Assembly: GCF_963169125.1 (NCBI RefSeq)
Contig: NC_084796.1
Location: 91,434,888 to 91,498,887 of the forward strand
From: Humulus lupulus
Lineage: Eukaryota; Streptophyta; Magnoliopsida; Rosales; Cannabaceae
Length of the DNA stretch: 64,000 bases
Direction of reading: 5' to 3'
Each line of letters opens with the position of its first letter. Position 1 is the stretch's first letter. The translations under genes were made by a program, and so were the position numbers. Under the pieces are notes generated by a model that did no database searches, was not told the DNA's origin, and was given only the letters and a program-made list of their open reading frames with translations. Positions 23,414 through 32,664 of this stretch are shown piece after piece.

Positions 23414-24292
23414 TCATGCTAGGATCTCTTCTTCTTTTTCTATAGCATTTACCTCATTCTCATGTGGGTCCTTTCGGTACCTACACACTCTAGCATAGTG
23501 CCCGGGTTTTCCACAAACAAAACAATGACCTCTCACGTCTTTGAATTGTCCATGATCTTTCTTTGGACCTAAAGGGTTCCCACTACCCCTTTTGTTGTTG
23601 TTGTTGCCCTTTGGATGCTTGTGTGAAACCGCATTGGCCTTGGAAGTCTCATCTTTAGACTCATTCACACCCTTGTCTCTTATTCTCGATTCCTCTTCAA
23701 TTCTAATGTGTTTTTGGATCTCTTCCAAAGTGTAATCCTCATTCTTATGGAGGATTCTTTTCCTATAGCTCCTCCAAGTTGGTGGTAATTTTGCCACTAT
23801 TGCACCAACTTGGAAGGCCTCGGGAAGCTCAATCTTGAGAACTTTCAACTTGTTCACAATCACTTGTAACTCATGAATTTGAGGTAAAAGAGTTTTCCCA
23901 TCAATGAAAAAAAATTCAAAATATTGAGAAATTAAGAATTTTCTTGTACCTTCTTCCTCAGCCTTGTACTTACTCTCCAAGGCATCCCAAATCTCCTTCG
24001 CGGATTTGGTATTGGTATAGAGATCATATAGCCTATTGGATAGGGCATTAAGGATATGACCCCTACAAAGAAGGTTGTCCTCTTCTCTCTTCCTTCTTTT
24101 CTCCACCTCCTCGGTAGTGTCTTTGTCGGATGGCTCGGCTAGGGGTGCCAAGGTTGACTCAAGGATGTAGGCTATCTTGAGTGTTGTCAAAAGAAATTTC
24201 ACCTTGTCTTGCCACCTAGTGAAATTGGATCCATCAAACCTATCCAACCTCACTAGGTCTTGGTTCATGATCTTGATGGTCTCCCCTTCCAT
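23414..24292 (-). CDS. Copia-type Gag with zinc knuckle (292 aa)
   Basis: Starts at the ATG 30 bp inside LTR copy 2. Residues about 15-215 match the gag-polypeptide layout of copia elements (FDGSNFTRWQDKVKFLL, then LWDALESKY-like and LPPTWRSYRK motifs). A C-X2-C-X4-H-X4-C knuckle (CFVCGKPGHYARVC) is near residue 258. The frame ends about 20 residues later with no pol. The frame is intact, so it could supply or use particle shells. The absence of pol means it depends on other elements for copying. Confidence 0.88.
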   Translation of the reverse strand: MEGETIKIMNQDLVRLDRFDGSNFTRWQDKVKFLLTTLKIAYILESTLAPLAEPSDKDTTEEVEKRRKREEDNLLCRGHILNALSNRLYDLYTNTKSAKEIWDALESKYKAEEEGTRKFLISQYFEFFFIDGKTLLPQIHELQVIVNKLKVLKIELPEAFQVGAIVAKLPPTWRSYRKRILHKNEDYTLEEIQKHIRIEEESRIRDKGVNESKDETSKANAVSHKHPKGNNNNKRGSGNPLGPKKDHGQFKDVRGHCFVCGKPGHYARVCRYRKDPHENEVNAIEKEEEILA

Positions 24293-24297
24293 TGAAA

Positions 24298-24321
24298 CAA
24301 AGAGAAGATTAAGCTTTTGAT
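24298..24321 (-). other. Presumed primer-binding region of the copia-type unit
   Basis: On the minus strand the LTR end CTAACA is followed by ATCAAAAGCTTAATCTTC. The same segment recurs at 25338-25361, 28642-28665 and 32640-32664, in three cases beside LTR sequence. It does not start with TGG, so an internal tRNA region may be the primer. The tRNA is not assigned. Confidence 0.45.
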
Positions 24322-25336
24322 TGTTAGAGAATATATATTATTGCTCAATGGAAATATGGAAAAACCAAATATACAACTCTATGCAAAAATACAATGGACA
24401 AGATAATATTGATTAAATAAGTATTACAACTCAATTGCTCAAAATACAAGTAAATCAAAAGATGTAGAAGAAGAAGATTACAAACTCAATACTATAACAA
24501 TACAAGTAAATAAGAAGAACAAAAGAATGAAAACACAAACTAACTCTCACACAACCAAAGTGTAGAGTAGTGGGGATCACCAACTTGAACAAGGTTCAAG
24601 ACCTTTGTCCAAAAGCTTATTTCCCCCTATTCTCTAAGCACTAAGGGATCTCTCTAGGAAATAGCTCTCTGGAATTATCAAGCCTTTTGGTGTATTTTTC
24701 AGCCAAGTGCTTTGTGGATGAAAAATGGTGTGTCTTACAAGTGAGCATTAGGCTCCTATTTATAGAGTTTGAGATACCCCTTTGAATTTCAAATTCCACC
24801 AACTCCCATGGCTGTTACCAATGTTTAATTGGATGTTTTATGGAATTAAAATAGAGATTTGGGAGTTACTTGGCTGTTGGAAACGTTCAAAATTGGATAA
24901 AAACCGAAATTCAAAGAAACTGTCAGCCACTAGGGCCGCGGTGCTCGTTCCAGGCGCCGCGGCGCTCAGTCAATTTCAGCAACGAATTTTTCAGTTTTTT
25001 CCAAAACGTTCCAATTTATTCCCTCTTGATTTTGTAACTTCCATTTACAATATGGGAGTTAAAATCACATCTCTATCAGCCATTTCTCATATGGCTTTAT
25101 GAAATCCAATCTCAAAATGTGTAACATATAATATACACATTATTGGGTAATATTTGGGAGTTACAAATTTGTAACTGATTTTGTAACTCCAAAATATGTC
25201 ACATTTGGACACACACATGTGTCCAATTTTGTGACTCTCAATAATATGTTACAAGATGTGACAAATCACATTTGTGTGACAAATCACATTTTGTCACATT
25301 ATTTAATCTAATATTATATTATATGAAATAATATAA
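24322..25336 (-). repeat. Copia-type LTR copy 2 (internal)
   Basis: About 1015 bp, closely similar to copies 1 and 3. Near 25262 it has a short duplication (TGTGACAAATCACATT) absent from the others. Its right edge reads into a copy of the primer region (AACAAAGAGAAGATT) and not into a polypurine tract. The boundary with the viral block is therefore rearranged. Confidence 0.85.
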
Positions 25337-25419
25337 ACAAAGAGAAGATTAAGCTTTTGATTATATTATATAGACCATTAGTGTACTAAAATAGTTGTTC
25401 TTATACTTAATCTTCTCAA

Positions 25420-26934
25420 TTAATAATCCTTAACAAAATTATAAGGATTATTTCCTAAATCAATTAATTCTTTTATTTCATTAGGGTACTGAGCTTTATA
25501 CCTCTCCCAATGTGCTTTTACTGTTTCTCCTAAATAATTTTCTAAATAAGCATACATTTCTTCTCCAGTGTGATTATGCTCATTTTTTATATATTCTCTT
25601 ATTATTTCTGCTTTCCAACTCATTATTACTGAATTCCATAGTTGGGGGTCAATATTTGTTATATTTAATTGTTTATTATTATTCCAATTTATACTTAAAT
25701 CTCCTGGTTCTCTCTGACCTCTACTTTTATACTTAGGTTCACCTTGGTAACTATAAGGATATACAGGTTGTCTAGGGAAATTTCCTCCGCTTAATGGTTC
25801 AATTGCTCTAGTATGGGGTCTTAAAAATAAATTACTATTTGCATTAGTCATACTACTTTCTCCTGAACTATTTTCCATAAAATCTTTTTGATATGACATA
25901 TCAGATACTTCTGTAATATTTTCTTCTGAAATATTTTCATTTTTAAATTTTTCTCTGATGATTAATATTTGATTTTTAAATTCATCTATATTTTTATCCA
26001 TATTATCTTTTTCATCGTCTTCTAATTCTTTGTTACTTTGTTCTCCATAATCTGAAAATGAAATACTAAGTCTATTATTATTTTGATATATACTTCCATT
26101 GGTGGGGACACTTATATTTTCTTTTTTATTTTCTTTTAATTTTACGTCCCATTCTATTCCTTCTAATAGTTGTGAAGAATATTCGGGAGGTTTTATCATT
26201 TTTATTCCTTTACTTTGAAGGGTTTCTATTACTTTTTCTATTTTTAAATTAAATCTTATGCTAGTATTATGTATTAATTTTCCTTGAAATCCTGTACATA
26301 TTATGAGGTTTTCACGGTCTATATTTCCGTATCTTCTACTTTGAATTCTTAGTTTAATACTTCCTATGTCTTTAATCATCATCATAAAGTCTGGGGTTAC
26401 AAAGAATAATCCGTAATTATTATTCATGTCTACTTCCATCATAGAGATAATACTTTTTCTATCATCTTCTATACTTTCATCATATAATATTAATAAAACT
26501 TTTGCTCCTAATTTTTTCCTTACTAGTCCTTTTATTCCTATTATATACAAACCTTGATGAATATATTTATATTTGTCTTCTTTTATGAGGTTTATAATAG
26601 TTTCGTTGGGGATTATTTGTAAATTTTGATAGTTGTTATCATTGACTATTATTGGTATTTCTCTTTGATGACTAAAAAGGCCTCTATTAGGTTGCCATCT
26701 TCCAGTATAGTATAATTGCCGGGCGTTATTTAATACTAATGTTTCTTGTGTAGATCTATCATAGGATTCATTAATATCTACTACTTCATCTAGAGATAAT
26801 ATTTCTTGGTTATTATTACTAGTTATTCGATCTAAAATGCCAGTAAATCTTCTACTTAAGGATCTACTATTCCTTAGAGTACCAAAATGACTATTTACTT
26901 GTGTTTGACTTGGTTGGCTTGATCTGTTCGACAT
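25420..26934 (-). pseudogene. Endogenous badnavirus-like polyprotein, N-terminal part with movement protein
   Basis: Chosen start is the ATG at 26934; upstream in-frame codons have no better start. About 504 codons. Residues about 65-290 resemble the 30K-type movement protein of Caulimoviridae (the GLFSHQREIPI block near residue 80, then the LYIIGIKGL and VTPDF blocks). This protein normally opens plasmodesmata for virus movement. A charged Asp/Glu-rich linker follows. The C-terminal part matches the start of the coat-protein region. Viral sequence stops at 25430, and the last few codons read foreign DNA. The frame is otherwise open, and it overlaps ORF2 by 44 nt as in badnaviruses. It is a truncated integrated copy. 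Confidence 0.82.
25430..26709 (-). repeat. Inverted-repeat arm 1 (1280 bp)
   Basis: The reverse complement of this segment matches 28789-30068 without any length difference. I noticed two substitutions, both changing an amino acid of the movement protein (Arg/Gly and Ala/Thr). Spacer between arms is 26710-28788. Confidence 0.92.
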
Positions 26935-27264
26935 ATCTTTCAAATTTATTACTAAATACTTTTTTATTTTTTATTACCACGTTTTCCTCAATTTTTAATT
27001 TACTAACCTGTTTTACTAGCTGATCTATGTCAGTTTCAATTTTATTATTTTTTTTGTGGTTCTTGTCTATTTATTCTTTCACTTATTTTATCTATTTTTT
27101 TCATGCAATTTTATTAATAATTCAATTATAGTATTAAGTTGATGGTTTCTAGCTTTATCTTGACCAGATGTAGCAGAAGAACTAAAACCTTCTAAATTTC
27201 TATTATCATCAAAATCTTTAACTAGATTATTTGCAACAATATAATCAGGGTTATTGAAAGACAT
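26891..27264 (-). pseudogene. Badnavirus-like ORF2, frameshifted
   Basis: ATG at 27264, 14 nt after ORF1. It reads 58 codons to a stop at 27090-27088. A second frame, rich in Lys and Glu, then continues to a stop at 26893-26891, overlapping the polyprotein start. Position, size (about 120 codons if joined) and basic C-terminus fit the small DNA-binding ORF2 of badnaviruses. One or more small indels break it. Assignment rests mostly on position. Confidence 0.5.
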
Positions 27265-27278
27265 AAATAAAGCATGAA

Positions 27279-27779
27279 TTAAGAAAGAACTATATTACGA
27301 ATATTTTTTACGTGTGTCTTTAATTCTTCTATATCCTTTTTAAATAAGAGATATTGATCTGTTATTAATTGTTTAGTCTCTATTTCTACTATTTTAGGTT
27401 GTTTGTTAACGAATTCTAATAAATCTTTTATTTCTTTTTTACTAGGAAATTTTTCTATATTTATTAAAAAAAAATTTATTCTATTATTTGTATTAGTTAT
27501 TTGTTTTTTAATACAGTCTATATTATCTAATATTTTATTTTGAAACTCTTGGTCTTTAAGACTAGGTTTAATAGTTTTATTAATCTTTATAAATTTTCTT
27601 TTTAATATTCTTATAATATAATAGATCTTATCTTGTATAAGATTTTGAGATTTAGCTAACTTATTTATCTCACAATCTTTACTAGAAATATGATAAGTAT
27701 GACAGTTATTAGAAGAATATTTACTATTGTTATCAAGTAAGCAATATTTTTTAATTATATTGTTTGTGTCTGTTTTCAT
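27279..27779 (-). CDS. Badnavirus-like ORF1 protein (166 aa)
   Basis: Complete open frame from ATG. A Lys/Ile/Asn-rich protein with likely helical, coiled-coil-prone C-terminal half (about residues 85-160). Length and place upstream of ORF2 and the polyprotein match badnavirus ORF1, a virion-associated protein of poorly known role. I recognise no catalytic motif. AT-rich codon use is shared with the rest of the viral block and unlike the GC-rich Tat gene at the left. Confidence 0.6.
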   Translation of the reverse strand: MKTDTNNIIKKYCLLDNNSKYSSNNCHTYHISSKDCEINKLAKSQNLIQDKIYYIIRILKRKFIKINKTIKPSLKDQEFQNKILDNIDCIKKQITNTNNRINFFLINIEKFPSKKEIKDLLEFVNKQPKIVEIETKQLITDQYLLFKKDIEELKTHVKNIRNIVLS

Positions 27780-28389
27780 AAATTAATTTTATATTATTAA
27801 AAATTAATAAAAACTGCACTTCTTTCTTTTTAAATCTTATTCTCTAAACTCAGAGAAACCTCTAAGTCTTGAAAACCATCAAACTTAGCCTTCTCTTTTA
27901 TTGTATGATATTTTATAAGTTTATTAACAAAATGGGTTACCATTGCTGAAAACACCTTGCGATAGTAGAAGGGGAAGGTGAATCTTTTTTCAGAAATTCC
28001 AAGTTTTCTCAAAGATCTTCTATCAGGTATTCAAATTATTTCAAAAGGATAAAAGCATTGGTTATTGCATATAATAGGATCTAGGCATTGCTTCATTAAA
28101 CTTGTTTATACCATTGATAGGCTTGTTAAAAGTTGTGTTGAAGTTCACCCTAGATATGAATATGCATAGATACGTCACCTTTTATATGAGAAAATAATAA
28201 ATTTACATGATAAGAAGATTTTTCAAGAGAATTGCAGTTTCAGAAAAAATATTCTATCCACCCTCTACTATCATATGAATATAAAGTTTATTCTCAAAAC
28301 CCAAGCCTTTTTCTTATCTATAAGAACAACTATTTTTATAATCAATTATAAACTATATATAAGAAGTTATTATAAACTAAAAATATCTA
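27780..28389 (-). other. AT-rich leader or intergenic remnant next to ORF1
   Basis: No gene supported. A 60-codon minus frame (28012-27830) lacks an ATG and is not called. The stretch 28324-28385 reappears inverted at about 31175-31235. It would correspond to the viral intergenic/leader region, but I could not find a clear tRNA-Met primer site. Confidence 0.35.
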
Positions 28390-28675
28390 TAGACTGGTAA
28401 CTAAAAATAAAATTAATAGAAATTTAGTAATAGAAGAAAGAATTAGAACACTTGAAAATAGAGTAGCACTATTAGAAGAAGAGGTAATAAATTATCAACA
28501 TATTAATCATTTTTAAAGCTTTGTCTCAATTTAGAATAATTAACATCTAAATTAACATCTAAATTGAGACCCCAATACTTTGAATTCTTTTGTAACATCT
28601 AAAAGAAGAATTACAAACTCCCGGATTATTAATTTCCATTGAAACAAAGAGAAGATTAAGCTTTTGATTGTTAGA
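28390..28675 (+). repeat. Second copy of the coat-protein end plus copia junction
   Basis: Matches 32380-32676: the last 40 or so coat-protein codons, the 13-bp inverted repeat, the copia gag start on the reverse strand, the primer region and the first 11 bases of the LTR. It differs by one fewer 12-bp AATTAACATCTA-type repeat in the loop and by one residue before the stop. Confidence 0.85.
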
Positions 28676-28788
28676 GAATCTATATATAATAAGAAGATTA
28701 TTATATATAATATAATCAATTATCACTATCTATATTATATTCATATAATATATTTACTCTATCTTATCATTTATTGTTGACCTATTAT
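28676..28788. other. AT-rich filler before inverted-repeat arm 2
   Basis: Short AT-rich stretch. Its last bases (CATTTATTGTTGACCTA) recur near 30555, suggesting where the arm was joined. Confidence 0.4.
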
Positions 28789-30068
28789 TATACTGGAAGA
28801 TGGCAACCTAATAGAGGCCTTTTTAGTCATCAAAGAGAAATACCAATAATAGTCAATGATAACAACTATCAAAATTTACAAATAATCCCCAACGAAACTA
28901 TTATAAACCTCATAAAAGAAGACAAATATAAATATATTCATCAAGGTTTGTATATAATAGGAATAAAAGGACTAGTAAGGAAAAAATTAGGAGCAAAAGT
29001 TTTATTAATATTATATGATGAAAGTATAGAAGATGATAGAAAAAGTATTATCTCTATGATGGAAGTAGACATGAATAATAATTACGGATTATTCTTTGTA
29101 ACCCCAGACTTTATGATGATGATTAAAGACATAGGAAGTATTAAACTAAGAATTCAAAGTAGAGGATACGGAAATATAGACCGTGAAAACCTCATAATAT
29201 GTACAGGATTTCAAGGAAAATTAATACATAATACTAGCATAAGATTTAATTTAAAAATAGAAAAAGTAATAGAAACCCTTCAAAGTAAAGGAATAAAAAT
29301 GATAAAACCTCCCGAATATTCTTCACAACTATTAGAAGGAATAGAATGGGACGTAAAATTAAAAGAAAATAAAAAAGAAAATATAAGTGTCCCCACCAAT
29401 GGAAGTATATATCAAAATAATAATAGACTTAGTATTTCATTTTCAGATTATGGAGAACAAAGTAACAAAGAATTAGAAGACGATGAAAAAGATAATATGG
29501 ATAAAAATATAGATGAATTTAAAAATCAAATATTAATCATCAGAGAAAAATTTAAAAATGAAAATATTTCAGAAGAAAATATTACAGAAGTATCTGATAT
29601 GTCATATCAAAAAGATTTTATGGAAAATAGTTCAGGAGAAAGTAGTATGACTAATGCAAATAGTAATTTATTTTTAAGACCCCATACTAGAACAATTGAA
29701 CCATTAAGCGGAGGAAATTTCCCTAGACAACCTGTATATCCTTATAGTTACCAAGGTGAACCTAAGTATAAAAGTAGAGGTCAGAGAGAACCAGGAGATT
29801 TAAGTATAAATTGGAATAATAATAAACAATTAAATATAACAAATATTGACCCCCAACTATGGAATTCAGTAATAATGAGTTGGAAAGCAGAAATAATAAG
29901 AGAATATATAAAAAATGAGCATAATCACACTGGAGAAGAAATGTATGCTTATTTAGAAAATTATTTAGGAGAAACAGTAAAAGCACATTGGGAGAGGTAT
30001 AAAGCTCAGTACCCTAATGAAATAAAAGAATTAATTGATTTAGGAAATAATCCTTATAATTTTGTTAA
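28789..30068 (+). repeat. Inverted-repeat arm 2 (1280 bp)
   Basis: Pairs with 25430-26709. The right edge is the shared CCTTATAATTTTGTTAA; the left edge is the shared TATACTGG. Confidence 0.92.
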
Positions 30069-30181
30069 TAAAATACATCTTTTAATAACAGGAGAAGATC
30101 CTAATAGTGGATTATTAAGTATTCAACAAAATGCTATGAAAAAACTAGAACAAATATATATTAGGGATTAGAAATATATTA
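28789..30181 (+). pseudogene. Second movement-protein copy, 5'-truncated
   Basis: Same protein as 26934-25420 but in the opposite orientation, lacking the first 75 or so codons and any ATG. Sequence matches arm 1 to 30068, then continues as viral coat-protein sequence to 30181. A TGG-to-TAG change makes a stop at 30169-30171; the parallel copy at 31483 keeps TGG. After 30181 unrelated AT-rich DNA begins. Confidence 0.85.
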
Positions 30182-31316
30182 AAGACTCTGGATTTTATAA
30201 TCTGTGCTATACCTTTAGTAATATATATTTGTATAAGCATTGGGGTCTTAAGCTTAATTTTCTTTTATATTCTTAGTTTTAATACTGAAGACGTGTACTA
30301 TGATGTATATAATTATATACATATTTCACTTATACATATTAAACTACTAACTATATAACATAAATAGCCTACTATAATTGACTTATCTAACTATATAATA
30401 TATATTATTATACACATATTTCACTTATACGTATTAATCTTCTAACACTATAACATAACATTTATTACTAGTCTACTATACTTAACATATCTAATTATAT
30501 AATATATACTATTATATACATATATGTATTAATCTTCTAACATTATAACATAACATTTATTGTTGACCTACTATATTTGACATTTCTAACTATATAATTA
30601 TATATATACTTCACTGTTATATATATAGAATACTCTGAAACCATCTTTCATTTATAAAAGCCTACTATAATATTAGCTTATTTGTGTTAAACGAATTACA
30701 AACTACTCCTTAGCTTATTTATCCTTTATCGTCAAAATTATTTATTATAATTTTGTGATATGTTAAGTATAGTAGACTGATTATTAACATAACTGACTTA
30801 GATCTTTTATTCTATGTTCTAGGATCATGAAATACTTCCTAATTTTACAAAAAGGAGATTACCTATTGATAATTATATATCAAACAATTAAAAGGAGACA
30901 ATTTTAGTTTTTGTAGTAATATATTTACTCCACAACAATATGGAATAAAAGATAGAGAGTATAAACCAAGACATCTATACAGTCAATTAACATGGGTCTC
31001 AAGCTTAGTTATTAGAAGAAATATGTCATACTTATCACTTATCTGACACTATAACAGCTCAAACTGATCATATGATGTAGTTTACACTTCTATATTATCA
31101 CTATCTATACTGAGTTGATAGAGTTTATTTGTATATTTTTATATGTCTCTAGGTACGTTCATAGATTCCCGGTATTTTTAGTTTATAATAACTTCTTATA
31201 TATAGTTTATAATTGATTATAAAAATAGTTGTTCTTATACTTTTTAAAAGAACAACTAATGACTATCGCAAGCTTAATCTTCTTATATCCTTTACTATCG
31301 CAAGGTACTAATGGAT
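30182..31316. other. AT-rich insertion with repeats and a viral scrap
   Basis: No gene. Near 30325-30620 a unit of roughly 110 bp (CTTATACGTATTAATCTTCTAAC ending in TTTCA) is repeated about three times with divergence. About 30885-30985 is a duplicate of 31723-31822 from the coat-protein region. About 31175-31235 is an inverted copy of 28324-28385. Confidence 0.6.
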
Positions 31317-32500
31317 AGTACACTAATGAAATAAAAGAATTAATTGATTTAGGAAATAATCCTTATAATTTTGTTAATAAAATACATCTTTTAATAACAG
31401 GAGAAGATCCTAATAGTGGATTATTAAGTATTCAACAAGATGCTATGAAAAAACTAGAACAAATATATATTAGGGATTGGAAATATATTAAAGTTTATAT
31501 TAATGATTTTGTAAAATTAGGAAGTATTTCAGGAAACGCTATTAATAGTGAATTAGGAGATAAAATGCTAATAAAATTACCTGGAGCCTTAGGAACAGAA
31601 ATAGTAAACTCATGGAATAATAACATGGCACACACTAGAAATACGGCCATGGATAGCTTAAGTATAAGAGGAAATTTTATCCTAAAACATTTAGTAGATA
31701 AATGTACTTTTATCCAAATACAAAAACAATTAAAAGGAGACAATTTTAGTTTTTGTAGTAATATATTTACTCCACAACAATATGGAATAAAAGATAGAGA
31801 GTATAAACCAAGACATCATAACAAATATAAAGGGAATAAAAAGTACTACCAATTAAGACGAAGTAACGCTAAAAGACCTTTTCTTCAAAAAGGTAGACAT
31901 GTAAGAAGATATAATGATAAAAGAGATTATCGAAATAAAATAACATGTTTTTCTTGTGGAGAAATAGGACACGTCTCTACTAGTTGCAGAAAGAAAAATA
32001 ATAATTTTAGTAGAGAAGCCATGCTAGTAGAACAATTTAATATGGATTTCCTTAATGTTGAAGACGATATGTCTGATACAGAAAGTATTTACAGTATAGA
32101 AGAAATAGACCTAGACCAAATTATAGAAGAACAAAATAATAGTTCAGATGAAGAAGAATACCCTGTTAATATAAATCCAGAATATGAAATATTAAATGAA
32201 TTTATGGATATTGGAGAATGTATACATAACTGGGAAATAAATAAGGGAAGCTTAGGAAGAGCATGTAGTAATTGTAAAATCTACCCCAGCTATAATAAAA
32301 GAGCAAAATGTAGTAACTGTTTTGAAGAAATGTGCATTAAGTGTATTAATAATTTATATCAAACTAATATAGGAGAAATCAGTCAAGTAAATAAAATTAA
32401 TAGAAATTTAGTAATAGAAGAAAGAATTAGAACACTTGAAAATAGAGTAGCACTATTAGAAGAAGAGGTAATAAATTATCAACATATTAATAATTTTTAA
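31317..32500 (+). pseudogene. Badnavirus-like coat-protein region with both cysteine motifs
   Basis: Open frame from just after a TAG at 31314 to TAA at 32498. Its first ATG is at 31445, but homology starts at 31325 and repeats 30011-30181. A basic region precedes a zinc knuckle C-X2-C-X4-H-X4-C (CFSCGEIGHVSTSC, near 31950). An acidic stretch follows. A second cluster, C-X2-C-X11-C-X2-C-X4-C-X2-C, lies near 32260-32345. That second motif is characteristic of badnaviruses and tungroviruses. The frame then ends in a leucine-rich coiled coil, and no protease or reverse transcriptase follows. The fragment is not a complete viral gene. Confidence 0.85.
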
Positions 32501-32664
32501 AGCTTTGTCTCAATTTAGAATAATTAACATCTAAATTAACATCTAAATTAACATCTAAATTGAGACCCCAATACTTTGAATTCTTTTGTAACATCTAAAA
32601 GAAGAATTACAAACTCCCGGATTATTAATTTCCATTGAAACAAAGAGAAGATTAAGCTTTTGAT
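32501..32664. other. Hairpin with repeated loop, then copia gag-start and primer region
   Basis: GTCTCAATTTAGA (32507-32519) and its complement TCTAAATTGAGAC (32554-32566) enclose three copies of an ATTAACATCTAA-type unit. Next comes a short unknown stretch. From about 32626 the sequence is the reverse complement of the copia gag start and primer region up to the LTR. Confidence 0.7.

Noticed and set aside
27830..28012. 60-codon frame upstream of viral ORF1 as an extra viral gene
   Set aside because: It has no ATG and no similarity I recognise. Leader regions of these viruses often hold short chance frames.
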